The position numbers and the translations under genes were made by a program. Source: Labrenzia sp. DG1229 (GTDB lineage: Bacteria; Pseudomonadota; Alphaproteobacteria; Rhizobiales; Stappiaceae). Taken from it: 64,000 nt of DNA. Shown here piece by piece: positions 35,697-45,531 of this stretch (the first letter of the stretch is position 1; each line of letters starts with the position of its first letter). The notes under the pieces are model-generated. The model had not been told where the DNA came from. It did no database searches and worked only from the letters and a program-made list of their open reading frames with translations. The DNA lies in the NCBI RefSeq assembly GCF_000521215.1, contig NZ_KI928950.1, positions 137,965-201,964 of the forward strand, given 5' to 3'.

Positions 35697-37043
35697 ATGA
35701 GGCTTCGAAAAAAAGCCAAGTCAGTCATATTTTCTCAAGCCTTTTGCTTGGTTGCAGCAATTGTGCTGCCGATTGACGCTGCCTATTCGGCAAGCTGCTC
35801 CGCATTGAAATCCGAATTGCGAAAACTGGAATCGGCTTCCGGATCCCAAACGCCGGCAGCTCGAAAGTGGTCCTCCGCCAAAAGACAACAGCAAAAGGCA
35901 ATTACGGCCGCAACACGCGATGCGCGGCATTTCGGCTGCTCAAATACAAATTCGGCAAAGTGCAGAGATCTCAACGGCAAGATCAAACGCATGAATGCAA
36001 ATCTGGCCGCGATCGAACGACAATTGGCGAGATCGCGTGGCACGTCCTCAAAGAATACGAGAAAGGTGCGGCAGGTTCGAGCAGCACTTGAGAAACAAAA
36101 CTGCAATGCTCCAGCCAGATCACGTCAGGCAAAGGTGGAAAAGCCGGTAAACGGCGAAAAGCAGAAGTCGTTTTTCTCCCGCCTGTTCAATTCCGAGCCC
36201 CGGGTCGAAGAGGTGGCAGCCAAGACCGGTGACCGGGAAATCGCGTCCGTCAGATCTACGCGCAACACCGGTGCGAGCCCGTTGCGGCTGCCAGCAGGAG
36301 GGGCGTTCCGGACACTTTGCGTGCGCACCTGCGACGGATATTATTTTCCCGTCAGCTTTTCGACCGGGAGAAGCCAGTTCGCAAATGACGAGGCACGCTG
36401 TTCGGAAATATGTCCGGCGGCTCCAACCGAACTTTATGTTTATCGCAACCCAGGCGGCGACCAGTCCGAGATGATGTCTCTGGCCGGAGTTCCTTATGCC
36501 GATCAACCGTTCGCGTTTCGCTACAAGGCCGAATTCGTCGAAGGCTGCAGCTGCCGCCTCTCAAAGAAATCGAAAAACCGGTCTGCATGGTCTGAAGTAG
36601 GCACGTCATCGGAAAACCGGGTCTTCTTTTCCGATATCAGCGGCGGACTTCCGCCACGCGACCGTCAGCCGGCATCGGGCACCACCTTCGAGGAGGACAC
36701 ACCGGCTTCCTCACCGCTATCAAGACTGCCGCTCAACAAGGCCCAGTTGCCGCCTTATGAAGACCCCGGCACCCTTTTCAACATTGAAAAAGGGTTCGAT
36801 GTGACGGCTGTCCTGGCATTGGATCAGAGTTCGTCCGGGGCCGTCACCGACAATTCGACGTCGGACAAGGTATTGCAGGACGGCTTCCCCCTGCTTTCGC
36901 TTCGCACGCAGACGGAAGAGGGATCAGTTGAGACCGTTGCAGCTTCGCCTGTCTTCAAGACAGACGATCCGGGATTCCGGCCAGCACCGGAACGTTCATC
37001 CCCGGTCAGGGTAGTCGGTCCAGAATATTTCGTCGCCCAATAA
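35697..37043 (+). CDS. DUF2865 domain-containing exported protein
   Basis: The 448-residue protein has an N-terminal signal peptide (VIFSQAFCLVAAIVLPIDAAYSA-like) and a Lys/Arg/Gln-rich coiled region (about 30-140). The DUF2865 core then starts near GAFRTLCVRTCDGYYFPVSF and includes CSEICP, TELYVYRNPGGD and a Cys-x-Cys pair (EGCSCR). This family is restricted mainly to Hyphomicrobiales and has no known function. The cysteines suggest periplasmic disulfides. Its last 38 bases overlap the convergent gltX gene. Confidence 0.88.
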   Translation: MRLRKKAKSVIFSQAFCLVAAIVLPIDAAYSASCSALKSELRKLESASGSQTPAARKWSSAKRQQQKAITAATRDARHFGCSNTNSAKCRDLNGKIKRMNANLAAIERQLARSRGTSSKNTRKVRQVRAALEKQNCNAPARSRQAKVEKPVNGEKQKSFFSRLFNSEPRVEEVAAKTGDREIASVRSTRNTGASPLRLPAGGAFRTLCVRTCDGYYFPVSFSTGRSQFANDEARCSEICPAAPTELYVYRNPGGDQSEMMSLAGVPYADQPFAFRYKAEFVEGCSCRLSKKSKNRSAWSEVGTSSENRVFFSDISGGLPPRDRQPASGTTFEEDTPASSPLSRLPLNKAQLPPYEDPGTLFNIEKGFDVTAVLALDQSSSGAVTDNSTSDKVLQDGFPLLSLRTQTEEGSVETVAASPVFKTDDPGFRPAPERSSPVRVVGPEYFVAQ

Positions 37044-38367
37044 GGGGCAGCATCGCCTTCATATCCGGTCCGTGGTCCATACCGGTGAGTACCCGCCGGA
37101 GCGGCATGAAGAGGCCACGCCCCTTGCGTCCCGTTTCCGATTTCAGTGCCGACGTCCACGCACTCCACGTTTCGGGCGTTACCTCCCCGTCCGGAAGAAA
37201 ATTGCGAGCGATGGCGACAAACTCACGGTCTTCATCTTCGATCCGCGAAACGATCGGACCCGTCACGATTTGCCAGAAATCCGCAGCAGCATTTACCGTT
37301 TCGCAGTTGCCGCGGACCGTATTCCAAAAATCCGCTCCTGCTTCGATGCCCAGGGCGGCCAGTCGATCGCTCACAGCTTCATAGGGCAACTCATGAACCA
37401 GGCGGGCGTTCAGGTTGTTGAGTTCCTCGGGATCAAACTTCGCAGACGATCTCGATATGCTCGCAAGATCGAATTTACCGATCAGCGCATCCATGTCCTG
37501 CAAAGGTTCGACGGCCTGACTTGTGCCGGTCAGAACGGCGAGCGAGGCAACGGACATCGGCTCAAGACCCGCATCGCGAAGCGATCCGATTGACAAGGCG
37601 CCCTTGCGTTTGGAGAGCCCTTCTCCATCTCGTGTGGTCAGAAGATTGTGGTGGCCGAATATCGGGGGAGCAGCGCCCAGCGCTTCGAAGATGGCGATTT
37701 GCACGCCGGTGTTTGCCACGTGATCCTCACCACGGATGACATGGGTGATCCCCATGTCGATGTCGTCGACAATCGACGGCAGGGTATAAAGATAGGTGCC
37801 ATCGGCCCGTATCAGGACCGGATCGGACAATGAAGCGAGGTCAACCGACTGTTCTCCCCGGCAAAGATCGTTCCAGGTGACATCGGTGCGCTTCGTCTCA
37901 AACGGGTCCGCGTCGTGATTGGGCAAAACGAAGCGCCAGTGCGGCCTACGGCCTTCGGCCTCGAATGCCGCCCTCTCCTCTGCTGTCTGCTTCAAACCCG
38001 CCCGGTCATAGACCGGGGGTCTGCCGAGCGAACGCTGTCGCGACCTGCGCCGATCCAGTTCTTCCGGTGTTTCGTAACAGGGGTAGAGCAGTCCCGCATC
38101 TTTCAGTTTCTGAGAGGCCACGTCATAGCTAGCAACGCGCCGGGACTGACGTTCGATCACATCCGGAACTATGCCGAGCCACCGAAGATCCTTCTCGATC
38201 GATTCTGCATATTCCTGCTTTGAGCGCTCCAGATCGGTATCATCGAAACGCAGAACGAAGCGTCCGCCCTCTTTCCTGGAATAGAGCCAGTTGAAGAGTG
38301 CAGGGCGGCTGTTGCCGATGTGAATGTGGCCGGTCGGCGACGGCGCAAAGCGAACAGTTACGGTCAT
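37006..38367 (-). CDS. gltX: Glutamyl-tRNA synthetase
   Basis: This class I synthetase of 453 residues begins VRFAPSPTGHIHIGNSRPAL (HIGH variant HIGN) and has IRGEDHVANT and the KMSKS-equivalent GLSKRKG. Many alphaproteobacteria carry two GltX paralogues, one of which also charges tRNA-Gln for amidation. This shorter copy could be the second paralogue, but charging specificity cannot be read from sequence. It follows the MFS gene by 55 bases on the same strand, and its 3' end overlaps DUF2865. Confidence 0.93.
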   Translation of the reverse strand: MTVTVRFAPSPTGHIHIGNSRPALFNWLYSRKEGGRFVLRFDDTDLERSKQEYAESIEKDLRWLGIVPDVIERQSRRVASYDVASQKLKDAGLLYPCYETPEELDRRRSRQRSLGRPPVYDRAGLKQTAEERAAFEAEGRRPHWRFVLPNHDADPFETKRTDVTWNDLCRGEQSVDLASLSDPVLIRADGTYLYTLPSIVDDIDMGITHVIRGEDHVANTGVQIAIFEALGAAPPIFGHHNLLTTRDGEGLSKRKGALSIGSLRDAGLEPMSVASLAVLTGTSQAVEPLQDMDALIGKFDLASISRSSAKFDPEELNNLNARLVHELPYEAVSDRLAALGIEAGADFWNTVRGNCETVNAAADFWQIVTGPIVSRIEDEDREFVAIARNFLPDGEVTPETWSAWTSALKSETGRKGRGLFMPLRRVLTGMDHGPDMKAMLPLIGRRNILDRLP

Positions 38368-38422
38368 GAGGCTTCAGTTAGCGGCTGGCGGGACGCGCGG
38401 CAACCCAAAACTGCCACCAAAA

Positions 38423-39643
38423 TCAACTATGTTGATCCGACCGGTAGGCGCGAGCAGCCAATGCCAGAACGGCAGCGAAAACGAGGCAGTAAATCCCCAT
38501 TGCCGTCACCTGCGCATCGAACGAGACGCCGATGTCGATCAGCCAACCGACGAGCCCCGGGCCGGCGGCCGAGGCAAAGACCATGATCGAAAATGCGACA
38601 GCGCGTATCGCCCCCATATGGCGCGTGCCATAAACTTCCGGCCAGAAAGCGCCGACAAGCGTGCCATTGAAGCCGTTTCCGATCCCGACCAGTCCCAGAA
38701 ACACGAATGCGGCAATCTGCGCGTCGACATTTGCCAGAACGAAACACGCAACGCACAACGGCATGAGCGTATAGGGAAGCAACTGTCTCGCCGAGAACCT
38801 GTCGATCAGCGGTCCGATAATGAGCGATGCAATGACGACCCCGCTTGCCATGAGAAGAAACGCGCTGGCAAAAACTTCCAGAGACCAGCCACGCAGTTCA
38901 ACGAGATACACCTGGTGGAACAGGACCGCGGTGCCGATGAATGCGGGCGCATTGACACCGCAGGACACCAGCCAGAAACGAGGATCCCGGAGCACCTCCC
39001 CACGTGTCCACTGCCTGCCTTCAGCCTTTGCGGCAGCGACCTCTGCCGTCGAGGGGATGCGGTCCTTTGCCAGAAGTGCGAAAAGTACGGGCATGGCGAC
39101 AACGATCAGCACCAGCGACGAAACGGTCCAGGCGCCGCGCCAGCCGATAGTTCCGCTCAAAATGACGAAGCAGAGCGGAAAAAGCGCTTCGGCGGTCGGA
39201 AACCCGAGCATTGAAATCGAGACCGCCCTGCCCCGTTGCGCCGAAAACCATCGTCCGGCTGCCGTCACCGACGTATGTGTCATCATGCCTTGCCCGCACA
39301 GACGCAGCCCGTAAAAGGCGAACGCAACCATCCAGACTGAAAATGCGTGCGCCAGGGCGAGGCAGAACAACGCAAACCCGGCCATCACTGCCATTGCGAT
39401 CTTCTGCACCGGATAATGATCAAGGCTCTTTCCGACATATGGCAGGGTAAGTGCACTGCCGAGCGTCGCGACCATGTAAAGCAGCCCGAGATCACCGTGG
39501 CTCAACCCGAATTCTGCCCGCAGATCCCCGGCCGACAACGAAATGAAAAACGTCTGTCCGAAACCGGAAAACGTCGTCAACAAGTAGCTGGCCGACAGCC
39601 AGCGCGCATTGTCGCGCAGGAAAGCAAAATAGGTCATATGCAC
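38423..39643 (-). CDS. MFS transporter
   Basis: The 406-residue protein has twelve hydrophobic segments and the MFS loop 2-3 motif as GKSLDHYPVQK. The second half contains GPLIDRFSARQLLP, the equivalent motif in the C-terminal bundle. It resembles proton-linked anion or monocarboxylate exporters, but the substrate is not assignable. It lies between nadE and gltX with about 55-base gaps, so these may be co-transcribed. Confidence 0.88.
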   Translation of the reverse strand: MHMTYFAFLRDNARWLSASYLLTTFSGFGQTFFISLSAGDLRAEFGLSHGDLGLLYMVATLGSALTLPYVGKSLDHYPVQKIAMAVMAGFALFCLALAHAFSVWMVAFAFYGLRLCGQGMMTHTSVTAAGRWFSAQRGRAVSISMLGFPTAEALFPLCFVILSGTIGWRGAWTVSSLVLIVVAMPVLFALLAKDRIPSTAEVAAAKAEGRQWTRGEVLRDPRFWLVSCGVNAPAFIGTAVLFHQVYLVELRGWSLEVFASAFLLMASGVVIASLIIGPLIDRFSARQLLPYTLMPLCVACFVLANVDAQIAAFVFLGLVGIGNGFNGTLVGAFWPEVYGTRHMGAIRAVAFSIMVFASAAGPGLVGWLIDIGVSFDAQVTAMGIYCLVFAAVLALAARAYRSDQHS

Positions 39644-39697
39644 GAAGCCGATGGCCCGTAAAGGACCTCAAGGGAAGGATGTCGGCTCCGGATTAGT

Positions 39698-41365
39698 TCA
39701 GCTGCGGTCCCGGAACCGATTTGTGATGGGATAGCGGCGATCCTTGCCGAAATTTCGTTCAGTAATCTTGACGCCCGGAGGTGCCTGTCGCCGTTTGTAT
39801 TCGGCAATATAGAGCAAATGCTCGATCCTGTGAATCAAAGCCCTGTCATGACCGCGCTTTTCGATTTCACTGACGGACATTTCCTCTTCAACAAGACATT
39901 CAAGAATATCATCAAGCACATCATAGGGCGGCAGGGAATCCTGATCGGTCTGGTTTTCCCGGAGCTCCGCCGTCGGAACCTTGGTGATGATGTTGGACGG
40001 GATCACCTCCCCCGCAGGACCGAGCATGCCTGCCGGCATGTTTTCGTTGCGCCAGGCGGAAAGGTGATACACCTGCGTCTTGTAAAGATCCTTGATCGGA
40101 TTGTAACCGCCGTTCATGTCGCCATAAAGCGTTGCATAGCCCACCGACATCTCCGACTTGTTGCCGGTCGTCATGACCATGTGGCCGAACTTGTTGGAAA
40201 CGGCCATCAAGATGACGCCGCGGGCGCGCGACTGAAGATTTTCTTCCGTCGTGTCCTCTTTTGTCCCTTCGAACAATCCGCTCAATGTCGACCTGAAGCC
40301 CTCGACCGGTTCTGCAATCGGAACAGTATCGTAACGAATTCCGAGTGCCGCAGCGCACTCGGCTGCGTCCTTGATGCTGTCTTCCGACGTATAGCGGTAG
40401 GGCAACATGATCGCATGCACCTTGTCAGGCCCGAGAGCGTCGACCGCCATGGCCGCACAGATCGCGGAATCGATGCCGCCGGACAGTCCGAGCACCACGC
40501 CGGGGAAACCGTTCTTTTTGACATAATCGCCGAGCCCGAGAACACAGGCGCGCCAGTTGGCTTCATCAAGATCAGGAAGCTTGACGGTCTCCCCCTGCTC
40601 GCAGATCCAGGTTTCTCCGTCGCGCTTCCAGTCACTGATGCCGAGAGCGGTCTCGAACTGAGGCATCTGGAAGGCAAGCGATCGATCTCCCTGGAGGGCG
40701 AAGGATCCGCCGTCGAATACGAGTTCGTCCTGCCCGCCGAGTTGGTTGCAGTAAACCAGCGGCAAGCCGGTTTGCACAACGCGCGAGACCACCACCTGCA
40801 GGCGTTCTTCAGCACGATTTTCCCAGTAGGGAGACCCATTCGGCACCAGCAGCAGCTCTGCACCGGTTTCCTCGAGGCACTCGCATACCTCGTCGTTCCA
40901 GATATCCTCACAGACCGGCAGACCTATCCGGACACCGCGAAAATCAACGGGCCCTGGAAGCGGTCCTGATTCAAAGACCCGTTTTTCATCAAAGACACTG
41001 TAATTTGGCAGATCGTACTTGTATCGAACGGCCCTAACCTCGCCCGCGTCCAGCAGGACGACGGCGTTGTAGACCTTCTCGTCACTCCCCCGCCACGGGG
41101 TACCGATGACCAGCGCCGGACCGCCATCAGCGGTCTCACGGGCAAGTTCCTCGGCAGCATCCATGCACCGGCGAACGAAAGCGCGCTTCAACACGAGATC
41201 TTCCGGCAGATAACCGGCGAGAATCAATTCTGATGAGAGGACCAGATCGGCCCCCTCTTCAGCAGCTTTCCGGCGCGCCTTGCGGACGAGGTCCGCGTTG
41301 CCAGCAACGTCGCCGACTGTCGGGTTGAGCTGAGCAACAGCCATTCTGAAGTGATCGGAAATCAT
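39698..41365 (-). CDS. nadE: NAD+ synthase, glutamine-hydrolysing
   Basis: NadE amidates nicotinate adenine dinucleotide to NAD+ using glutamine. The 555-residue two-domain protein has an N-terminal nitrilase-type glutaminase: the Glu in SSELILAGYLPEDL, the Lys in VRYKYDLPNY and the Cys in GLPVCEDIW. A C-terminal ATP-pyrophosphatase domain has GLSGGIDSA and TTGNKSEMSVGYATLYGD. The start is uncertain. ATG 41365 matches the family start (MISDHFRMAVAQLNPTVGD), while ATG 41389 and 41425 are in frame upstream. Confidence 0.95.
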   Translation of the reverse strand: MISDHFRMAVAQLNPTVGDVAGNADLVRKARRKAAEEGADLVLSSELILAGYLPEDLVLKRAFVRRCMDAAEELARETADGGPALVIGTPWRGSDEKVYNAVVLLDAGEVRAVRYKYDLPNYSVFDEKRVFESGPLPGPVDFRGVRIGLPVCEDIWNDEVCECLEETGAELLLVPNGSPYWENRAEERLQVVVSRVVQTGLPLVYCNQLGGQDELVFDGGSFALQGDRSLAFQMPQFETALGISDWKRDGETWICEQGETVKLPDLDEANWRACVLGLGDYVKKNGFPGVVLGLSGGIDSAICAAMAVDALGPDKVHAIMLPYRYTSEDSIKDAAECAAALGIRYDTVPIAEPVEGFRSTLSGLFEGTKEDTTEENLQSRARGVILMAVSNKFGHMVMTTGNKSEMSVGYATLYGDMNGGYNPIKDLYKTQVYHLSAWRNENMPAGMLGPAGEVIPSNIITKVPTAELRENQTDQDSLPPYDVLDDILECLVEEEMSVSEIEKRGHDRALIHRIEHLLYIAEYKRRQAPPGVKITERNFGKDRRYPITNRFRDRS

Positions 41366-41627
41366 GGAAGCAGCACCAGGACGTGTCATTGTCCCTGATG
41401 TAGCCGCAAGATCAAAAGGTTGCAATCACTCAAATCGTATTGTGGCCGTTTCGGACTGGTCAGTGCCGATCGAATACAGGTCGGCGAGCCGGGACACCAA
41501 GCCGGGTTGCTCCCAGCCACTTGGGGGTTTTTCAGCCGGGCTCGGCGTAACACACGAGAACAACCCAGTTGCGTGTAGCTGTCTCCGTCCAGACCGAGCA
41601 CCCGTCAGCGAAACGGATGGTCCTGAA
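41366..41627. other. Spacer with a long imperfect hairpin
   Basis: No gene is supported. CGGCGAGCC (about 41483) and GGCTCGGCG (about 41545) form a stem with one mismatch around a GC-rich core. It lies between the oxidase stop and the nadE start and may serve as a terminator, but there is no T run. Confidence 0.3.
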
Positions 41628-42962
41628 TCAGGCGTTCAATATGTCGCTTGCGGCCCTGCGACCTGACATCAAGGCTCCGTGCGTCGTGCCGTGATAGTCA
41701 AAATTCGTGTGCTCACCCGCCATGAACAATCGACCTGAAATCGGGGATTCCAACCTTGTGAAGTCTGCAACAGAGCCACCCGTTCGCGGGAAGGAATAGG
41801 CGCCGCGAAAATGTGGTTCCTTTGACCAGTGGGTGGTGAGCACCGATTGCGGTGATCCAACCTCATCGCCCCAGACCGAGCGCAGGACCGCCAATGCGTC
41901 CCTGGTCATGATCTCCTTGCTCATATTGTCGGCAATTGGAGAATACCTGCCGAATGACAATCCAAGCAGGATATTCTCGTCGCTGAACGTTCGGTAGTTC
42001 AGCCAATAGTTCCAGCGTCCCCTGGGCTCTGTCATGATCCCGAAATATTGGGTTTCGGTTTCCCAGAACGGCGTTTCAAACTTCAGAGCGATTTTCGTGA
42101 CGCTACCAAAACCGATCCGGTCGATCGACTTTCGAACGTCTTCCGGCAGAGAGGGTTCGAAAACAATGTCGCCCGTTTTCAAAATACCAAGCGGCGCCGC
42201 ACAAACGACGTAATCTGCCCGCAGACCGTCAATCTCAACGCCGTTTCTATCGTAGTAAACGCGCGAGACCGGCGTGTTGAGGCGAATATCCAGGTCAGCC
42301 GCCAGCGGCCAGACAATCTGGTCGTAGCCATCCGTGAAAACAACGTCCGATCCTTCAAACGTCTCCGATGCAAAGCCGTTTCCGGCAGAAATGTCCTCAA
42401 TGCCGGCGCCGATGTCGAATACGAAAAACGCCGACACGGCCCAAATCCCAAGTGGGTCAGTCAGAATATCGGGTTCGATATCCTGGAGCAGGTCATGGAC
42501 ACTGCGCGTTTCCGAACGATCTGGAGAAGAAAGCACCGTTTCCAGGCGATCGTACATGTCATCGAGGCGAACGTATTCTGCATCGGTCAGCCGCCGTCCA
42601 GACAGGTCAAACACCTCGAGGTTGTCGTCGTCTGTAACGAAAGTGCCGACATCAAGGGCATCAGCAAGTTGTTTTACCGGATTGTATTGGCTTGGCCCAT
42701 GTATCCATCCGGCTCCAAATTCAAATGGCGCGCCCAGGGACATGTCGGTGCGGATGCGGCCGCCCACATAATCGCCGGCCTCCAACACAACGACTTCTGC
42801 GCCCCGCTCCTGCAATTGTTTTGCCGCCGCAAGTCCCGCAAGGCCTGCGCCTATCACGATCACTTTGGTACCGGTCAGTTTTCGCGCGGTCGCATTGCTC
42901 GCGAGACCTGCCAGAAAGGCGGCGATACCCAGTTTAAGTGCGTTGCGACGTGTGATGATCAT
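41628..42962 (-). CDS. Tat-exported flavin-containing monoamine oxidase family protein
   Basis: The 444-residue FAD enzyme has a twin-arginine signal (ITRRNALKLGIAAFLAGLA). The Rossmann motif VIVIGAGLAGLAAAKQL and the FAD block GGRIRTDMSLGAPFEFGAGW follow, and the C-terminal FAD-binding strand is GRLFMAGEHTNFDYHGTTHGALMSG. Members oxidise amines, polyamines or amino acids with release of peroxide and ammonia. The actual substrate is unknown. ATG 42962 is preferred because AGGG precedes it and it puts the RR motif at the N-terminus. Confidence 0.9.
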   Translation of the reverse strand: MIITRRNALKLGIAAFLAGLASNATARKLTGTKVIVIGAGLAGLAAAKQLQERGAEVVVLEAGDYVGGRIRTDMSLGAPFEFGAGWIHGPSQYNPVKQLADALDVGTFVTDDDNLEVFDLSGRRLTDAEYVRLDDMYDRLETVLSSPDRSETRSVHDLLQDIEPDILTDPLGIWAVSAFFVFDIGAGIEDISAGNGFASETFEGSDVVFTDGYDQIVWPLAADLDIRLNTPVSRVYYDRNGVEIDGLRADYVVCAAPLGILKTGDIVFEPSLPEDVRKSIDRIGFGSVTKIALKFETPFWETETQYFGIMTEPRGRWNYWLNYRTFSDENILLGLSFGRYSPIADNMSKEIMTRDALAVLRSVWGDEVGSPQSVLTTHWSKEPHFRGAYSFPRTGGSVADFTRLESPISGRLFMAGEHTNFDYHGTTHGALMSGRRAASDILNA

Positions 42963-43176
42963 ATGGAACCCTGAGCGAAAATGCTGCAACAGTGCGTTCC
43001 ATGCATAACATGCAACAATTCACGGGTTCAAAGCCTGCCGGTGGTGGAAAATGATTTCAGTCATGCCAGCGGACTTGCTGCCTGCCAACCGGTTTTGATT
43101 TCGTTCGTCCCAAACCATCTTCAGGCGGGCCGCTCCGGAAACCTCCCGAGCGCACGTGAAGGCGGCCCCTGGCACG

Positions 43177-43710
43177 TCAGAGCAGTGCGAGCCCCGCTTC
43201 ATCGTCGGGTTGGGATTCCGGGGCCAAATTCGATATGTCTGTTATGTTGAGCTTGCGCGTCGGTTTCTGGAAGCCCGGCCCCATGATGCCTTTCGAGCGC
43301 CCGTGCATTTCCTGACGCTCCAGGATTTCACCAATATGCCGATAAAGAATTGCGGGTGCGATCGGTTTGGCGATGAAACCGTGGATACCAATTCCGATCG
43401 CCTCCAGGATCGTTGCGCGCTTGGCATGAGCCGTGATGACCAGAACAGGAACCGTCGATATCACAAGATCCCGGTCACCTCGCAGGATTCTAAGGAATTC
43501 GCTTCCGCCAAACGGATTCATCACCCAGTCGAGCAGGACGACATCGGGCTTCCTGTCGACAACAAGTTCGAGTGCTTCGGCGCCGTCGCTTGCCTCAAAA
43601 ACCGACCGGATACCGAATCCGGTCAATACCGAGCGCAATATGGTGCGCATATGAGGATTGTCTTCCGCGATCAGGCAGGAAGCCCTGGACAGATCCCACT
43701 TCTCACGCAA
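43177..43710 (-). CDS. Single-domain response regulator (CheY-like) with C-terminal tail
   Basis: The protein of about 177 residues is one receiver domain plus a polar tail of about 45 residues. The acidic pair is in CLIAEDNPHMRT, the phosphoacceptor Asp in VVLLDWVMNPFGG and the conserved Lys in GFIAKPI. No output domain is present. The start is probably the TTG at 43708-43710, which has a strong GGAGGAG site; a GTG twelve codons upstream (43746) lacks one. No kinase is adjacent. Confidence 0.85.
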   Translation of the reverse strand: MREKWDLSRASCLIAEDNPHMRTILRSVLTGFGIRSVFEASDGAEALELVVDRKPDVVLLDWVMNPFGGSEFLRILRGDRDLVISTVPVLVITAHAKRATILEAIGIGIHGFIAKPIAPAILYRHIGEILERQEMHGRSKGIMGPGFQKPTRKLNITDISNLAPESQPDDEAGLALL

Positions 43711-43816
43711 TGTCCCATCTCCTCCAAGCGAGCCTTTCTTGTTCACAGGTATGGGGAGCGAGCGTTAAACGAGACTTACCGTCCCGCTGCAATTTTCATA
43801 AAAATTGTCAAAAATA

Positions 43817-43844
43817 CCAAAAAGGGCGGTTCAAGCCGCCCTTT
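43817..43844 (-). terminator. Rho-independent terminator of the DAHP synthase gene
   Basis: AAAGGGCGG (43821-43829) and CCGCCCTTT (43836-43844) form a 9-bp stem. On the minus strand the stem is followed by TTTTTGG. It lies 30 bases after the DAHP synthase stop. Confidence 0.9.
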
Positions 43845-43874
43845 AGGTTAACGTAAAGTAAGCAACGCCAGTCG

Positions 43875-45257
43875 TTACGCGCTGGCAGCCATTGGTTCTG
43901 ACTTTCGGCCATCGCGCTCCTTCTTGAGATTTTCCGCGATGAGAAACGCAAGTTCTAGGGCCTGGTCGGCATTCAGGCGCGGGTCGCAATAAGTATGGTA
44001 GCGGTCGCCAAGCTGCTCGGCAGTCAACGCGCGGGCGCCCCCGGTACATTCCGTGACGTTGCGACCAGTCATCTCCACATGCACGCCGCCAGCATGGGTT
44101 CCCTCAGCGCGGTGCACGGCAAAAAACGCTTCGACTTCCTTCAGGATCCGATCGAATGGACGCGTCTTGTAGCCCCCAGCGGTGATTGTGTTGCCGTGCA
44201 TCGGATCACAGGACCAGATAACGGACTTGCCTTCACGCTCAACCGCCCGCACGAGCTGCGGCAAATGGTCGAATACCTTGTCGGCACCGAAGCGCGCAAT
44301 CAGGGTCAGGCGGCCCGGTTCGTTGTCCGGATTAAGGATGTCGACCAGTTCAAGCAGTCCGTCAGGTGTCAGGGACGGTCCGCACTTCAAGCCGATCGGA
44401 TTCTTGACACCGCGGAAGAATTCCACGTGGGCATGGTCCGGCTGGCGTGTCCGGTCACCGATCCAGATCATGTGTCCCGAAGTCGCGTACCAGTCGCCGG
44501 AAGTGGAATCGACGCGTGTCAGCGCTTCTTCATACCCCAAAAGCAATGCTTCATGGCTGGTGAAGAAATCCGTTCCGCGCATTTGCGGCACGTTGTCGGA
44601 CTTGATGCCACAGGCGCGCATGAATGCCAGCGACTCGGTAATCCTGTCCGCAAGCTCCTTGTAACGGTGCCCTTGCGGGCTGTCGGTAATGAAGCCCAGC
44701 ATCCACTGGTGCACCTGATCAAGGTTGGCGAAACCGCCCTGCGCAAACGCACGCAGAAGGTTCAGCGTCGCCGCAGACTGGCGATAGGCCATGGCCATGC
44801 GGCTCGGATCGGGTATCCGGCTGCCAGAACTGAAATCGATGTCGTTGATGATATCGCCACGGTAGCTCGGCAGCTCGACATCGTCTTTCTTTTCGATGTT
44901 CGATGACCGCGGTTTTGCAAATTGACCCGCAATACGACCGACTTTCACCACCGGCTGGCTCGCTGCATAAGTCAACACGACGGCCATTTGCAGGAAGACG
45001 CGGAAAAAGTCCCTGATGTGATCCGGATGATGTTCGGCGAAGCTCTCGGCGCAATCGCCTCCCTGAAGAAGAAAACCGTTGCCCGCGGCGACGTCGGCCA
45101 GCTGTTGTTTCAGCGCACGCGCCTCACCTGCAAAAACCAGAGGCGGATAAGTCGACAGGCGCTGTTCAACACTCGCCAAAGCCTCTTGATCCGGGTATTC
45201 CGGAACCTGCAAGATCGGTTTCGATCTCCAAGAATCCGGGCTCCACTTGTCCGCCAT
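43875..45257 (-). CDS. 3-deoxy-7-phosphoheptulonate synthase, class II
   Basis: DAHP synthase condenses phosphoenolpyruvate with erythrose 4-phosphate, the first step of the shikimate pathway. The 460-residue protein is of the class II (plant/Mycobacterium-like) type. It has LVFAGEARALKQQL, FLLQGGDCAESFAEH with the metal-ligand Cys, KCGPSL and CDPMHGNTI. It is a monocistronic gene with its own terminator and a 270-base divergent promoter region shared with a VIT transporter. Confidence 0.95.
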   Translation of the reverse strand: MADKWSPDSWRSKPILQVPEYPDQEALASVEQRLSTYPPLVFAGEARALKQQLADVAAGNGFLLQGGDCAESFAEHHPDHIRDFFRVFLQMAVVLTYAASQPVVKVGRIAGQFAKPRSSNIEKKDDVELPSYRGDIINDIDFSSGSRIPDPSRMAMAYRQSAATLNLLRAFAQGGFANLDQVHQWMLGFITDSPQGHRYKELADRITESLAFMRACGIKSDNVPQMRGTDFFTSHEALLLGYEEALTRVDSTSGDWYATSGHMIWIGDRTRQPDHAHVEFFRGVKNPIGLKCGPSLTPDGLLELVDILNPDNEPGRLTLIARFGADKVFDHLPQLVRAVEREGKSVIWSCDPMHGNTITAGGYKTRPFDRILKEVEAFFAVHRAEGTHAGGVHVEMTGRNVTECTGGARALTAEQLGDRYHTYCDPRLNADQALELAFLIAENLKKERDGRKSEPMAASA

Positions 45258-45531
45258 TTATTCTACTCCTACTGGACTCGCGACATCATTCACACCTGAA
45301 TGCGCAGTCCGCGACATTTTCATTCGTATCCGTTTGCCGGGTTAAAGCAAACGTGCGGCGTTATACACGCGGTTGGTCCGTTACGCCACAGGGGAATCTG
45401 CCAAAATTGCGGTGAACCTGAGAAGGCCCATTCCCAACCTCTTGTCGCGTGGATTCCCTGCCTTGACAGGGATCATGGCACTGCCGGTCCATATTGATCA
45501 CCCTAACGTAGCAGAAGAATAGGACAGACCC

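Noticed and set aside
39818..40969. 383-codon plus-strand ORF opposite nadE
   Set aside because: The minus-strand frame is an unambiguous NAD synthase, and the antisense product has no domain or ribosome site.
41470..41560. Possible tRNA upstream of nadE
   Set aside because: Translation of the minus strand looked like a tRNA-derived sequence (VAGSNPA), but no T loop or cloverleaf could be built.
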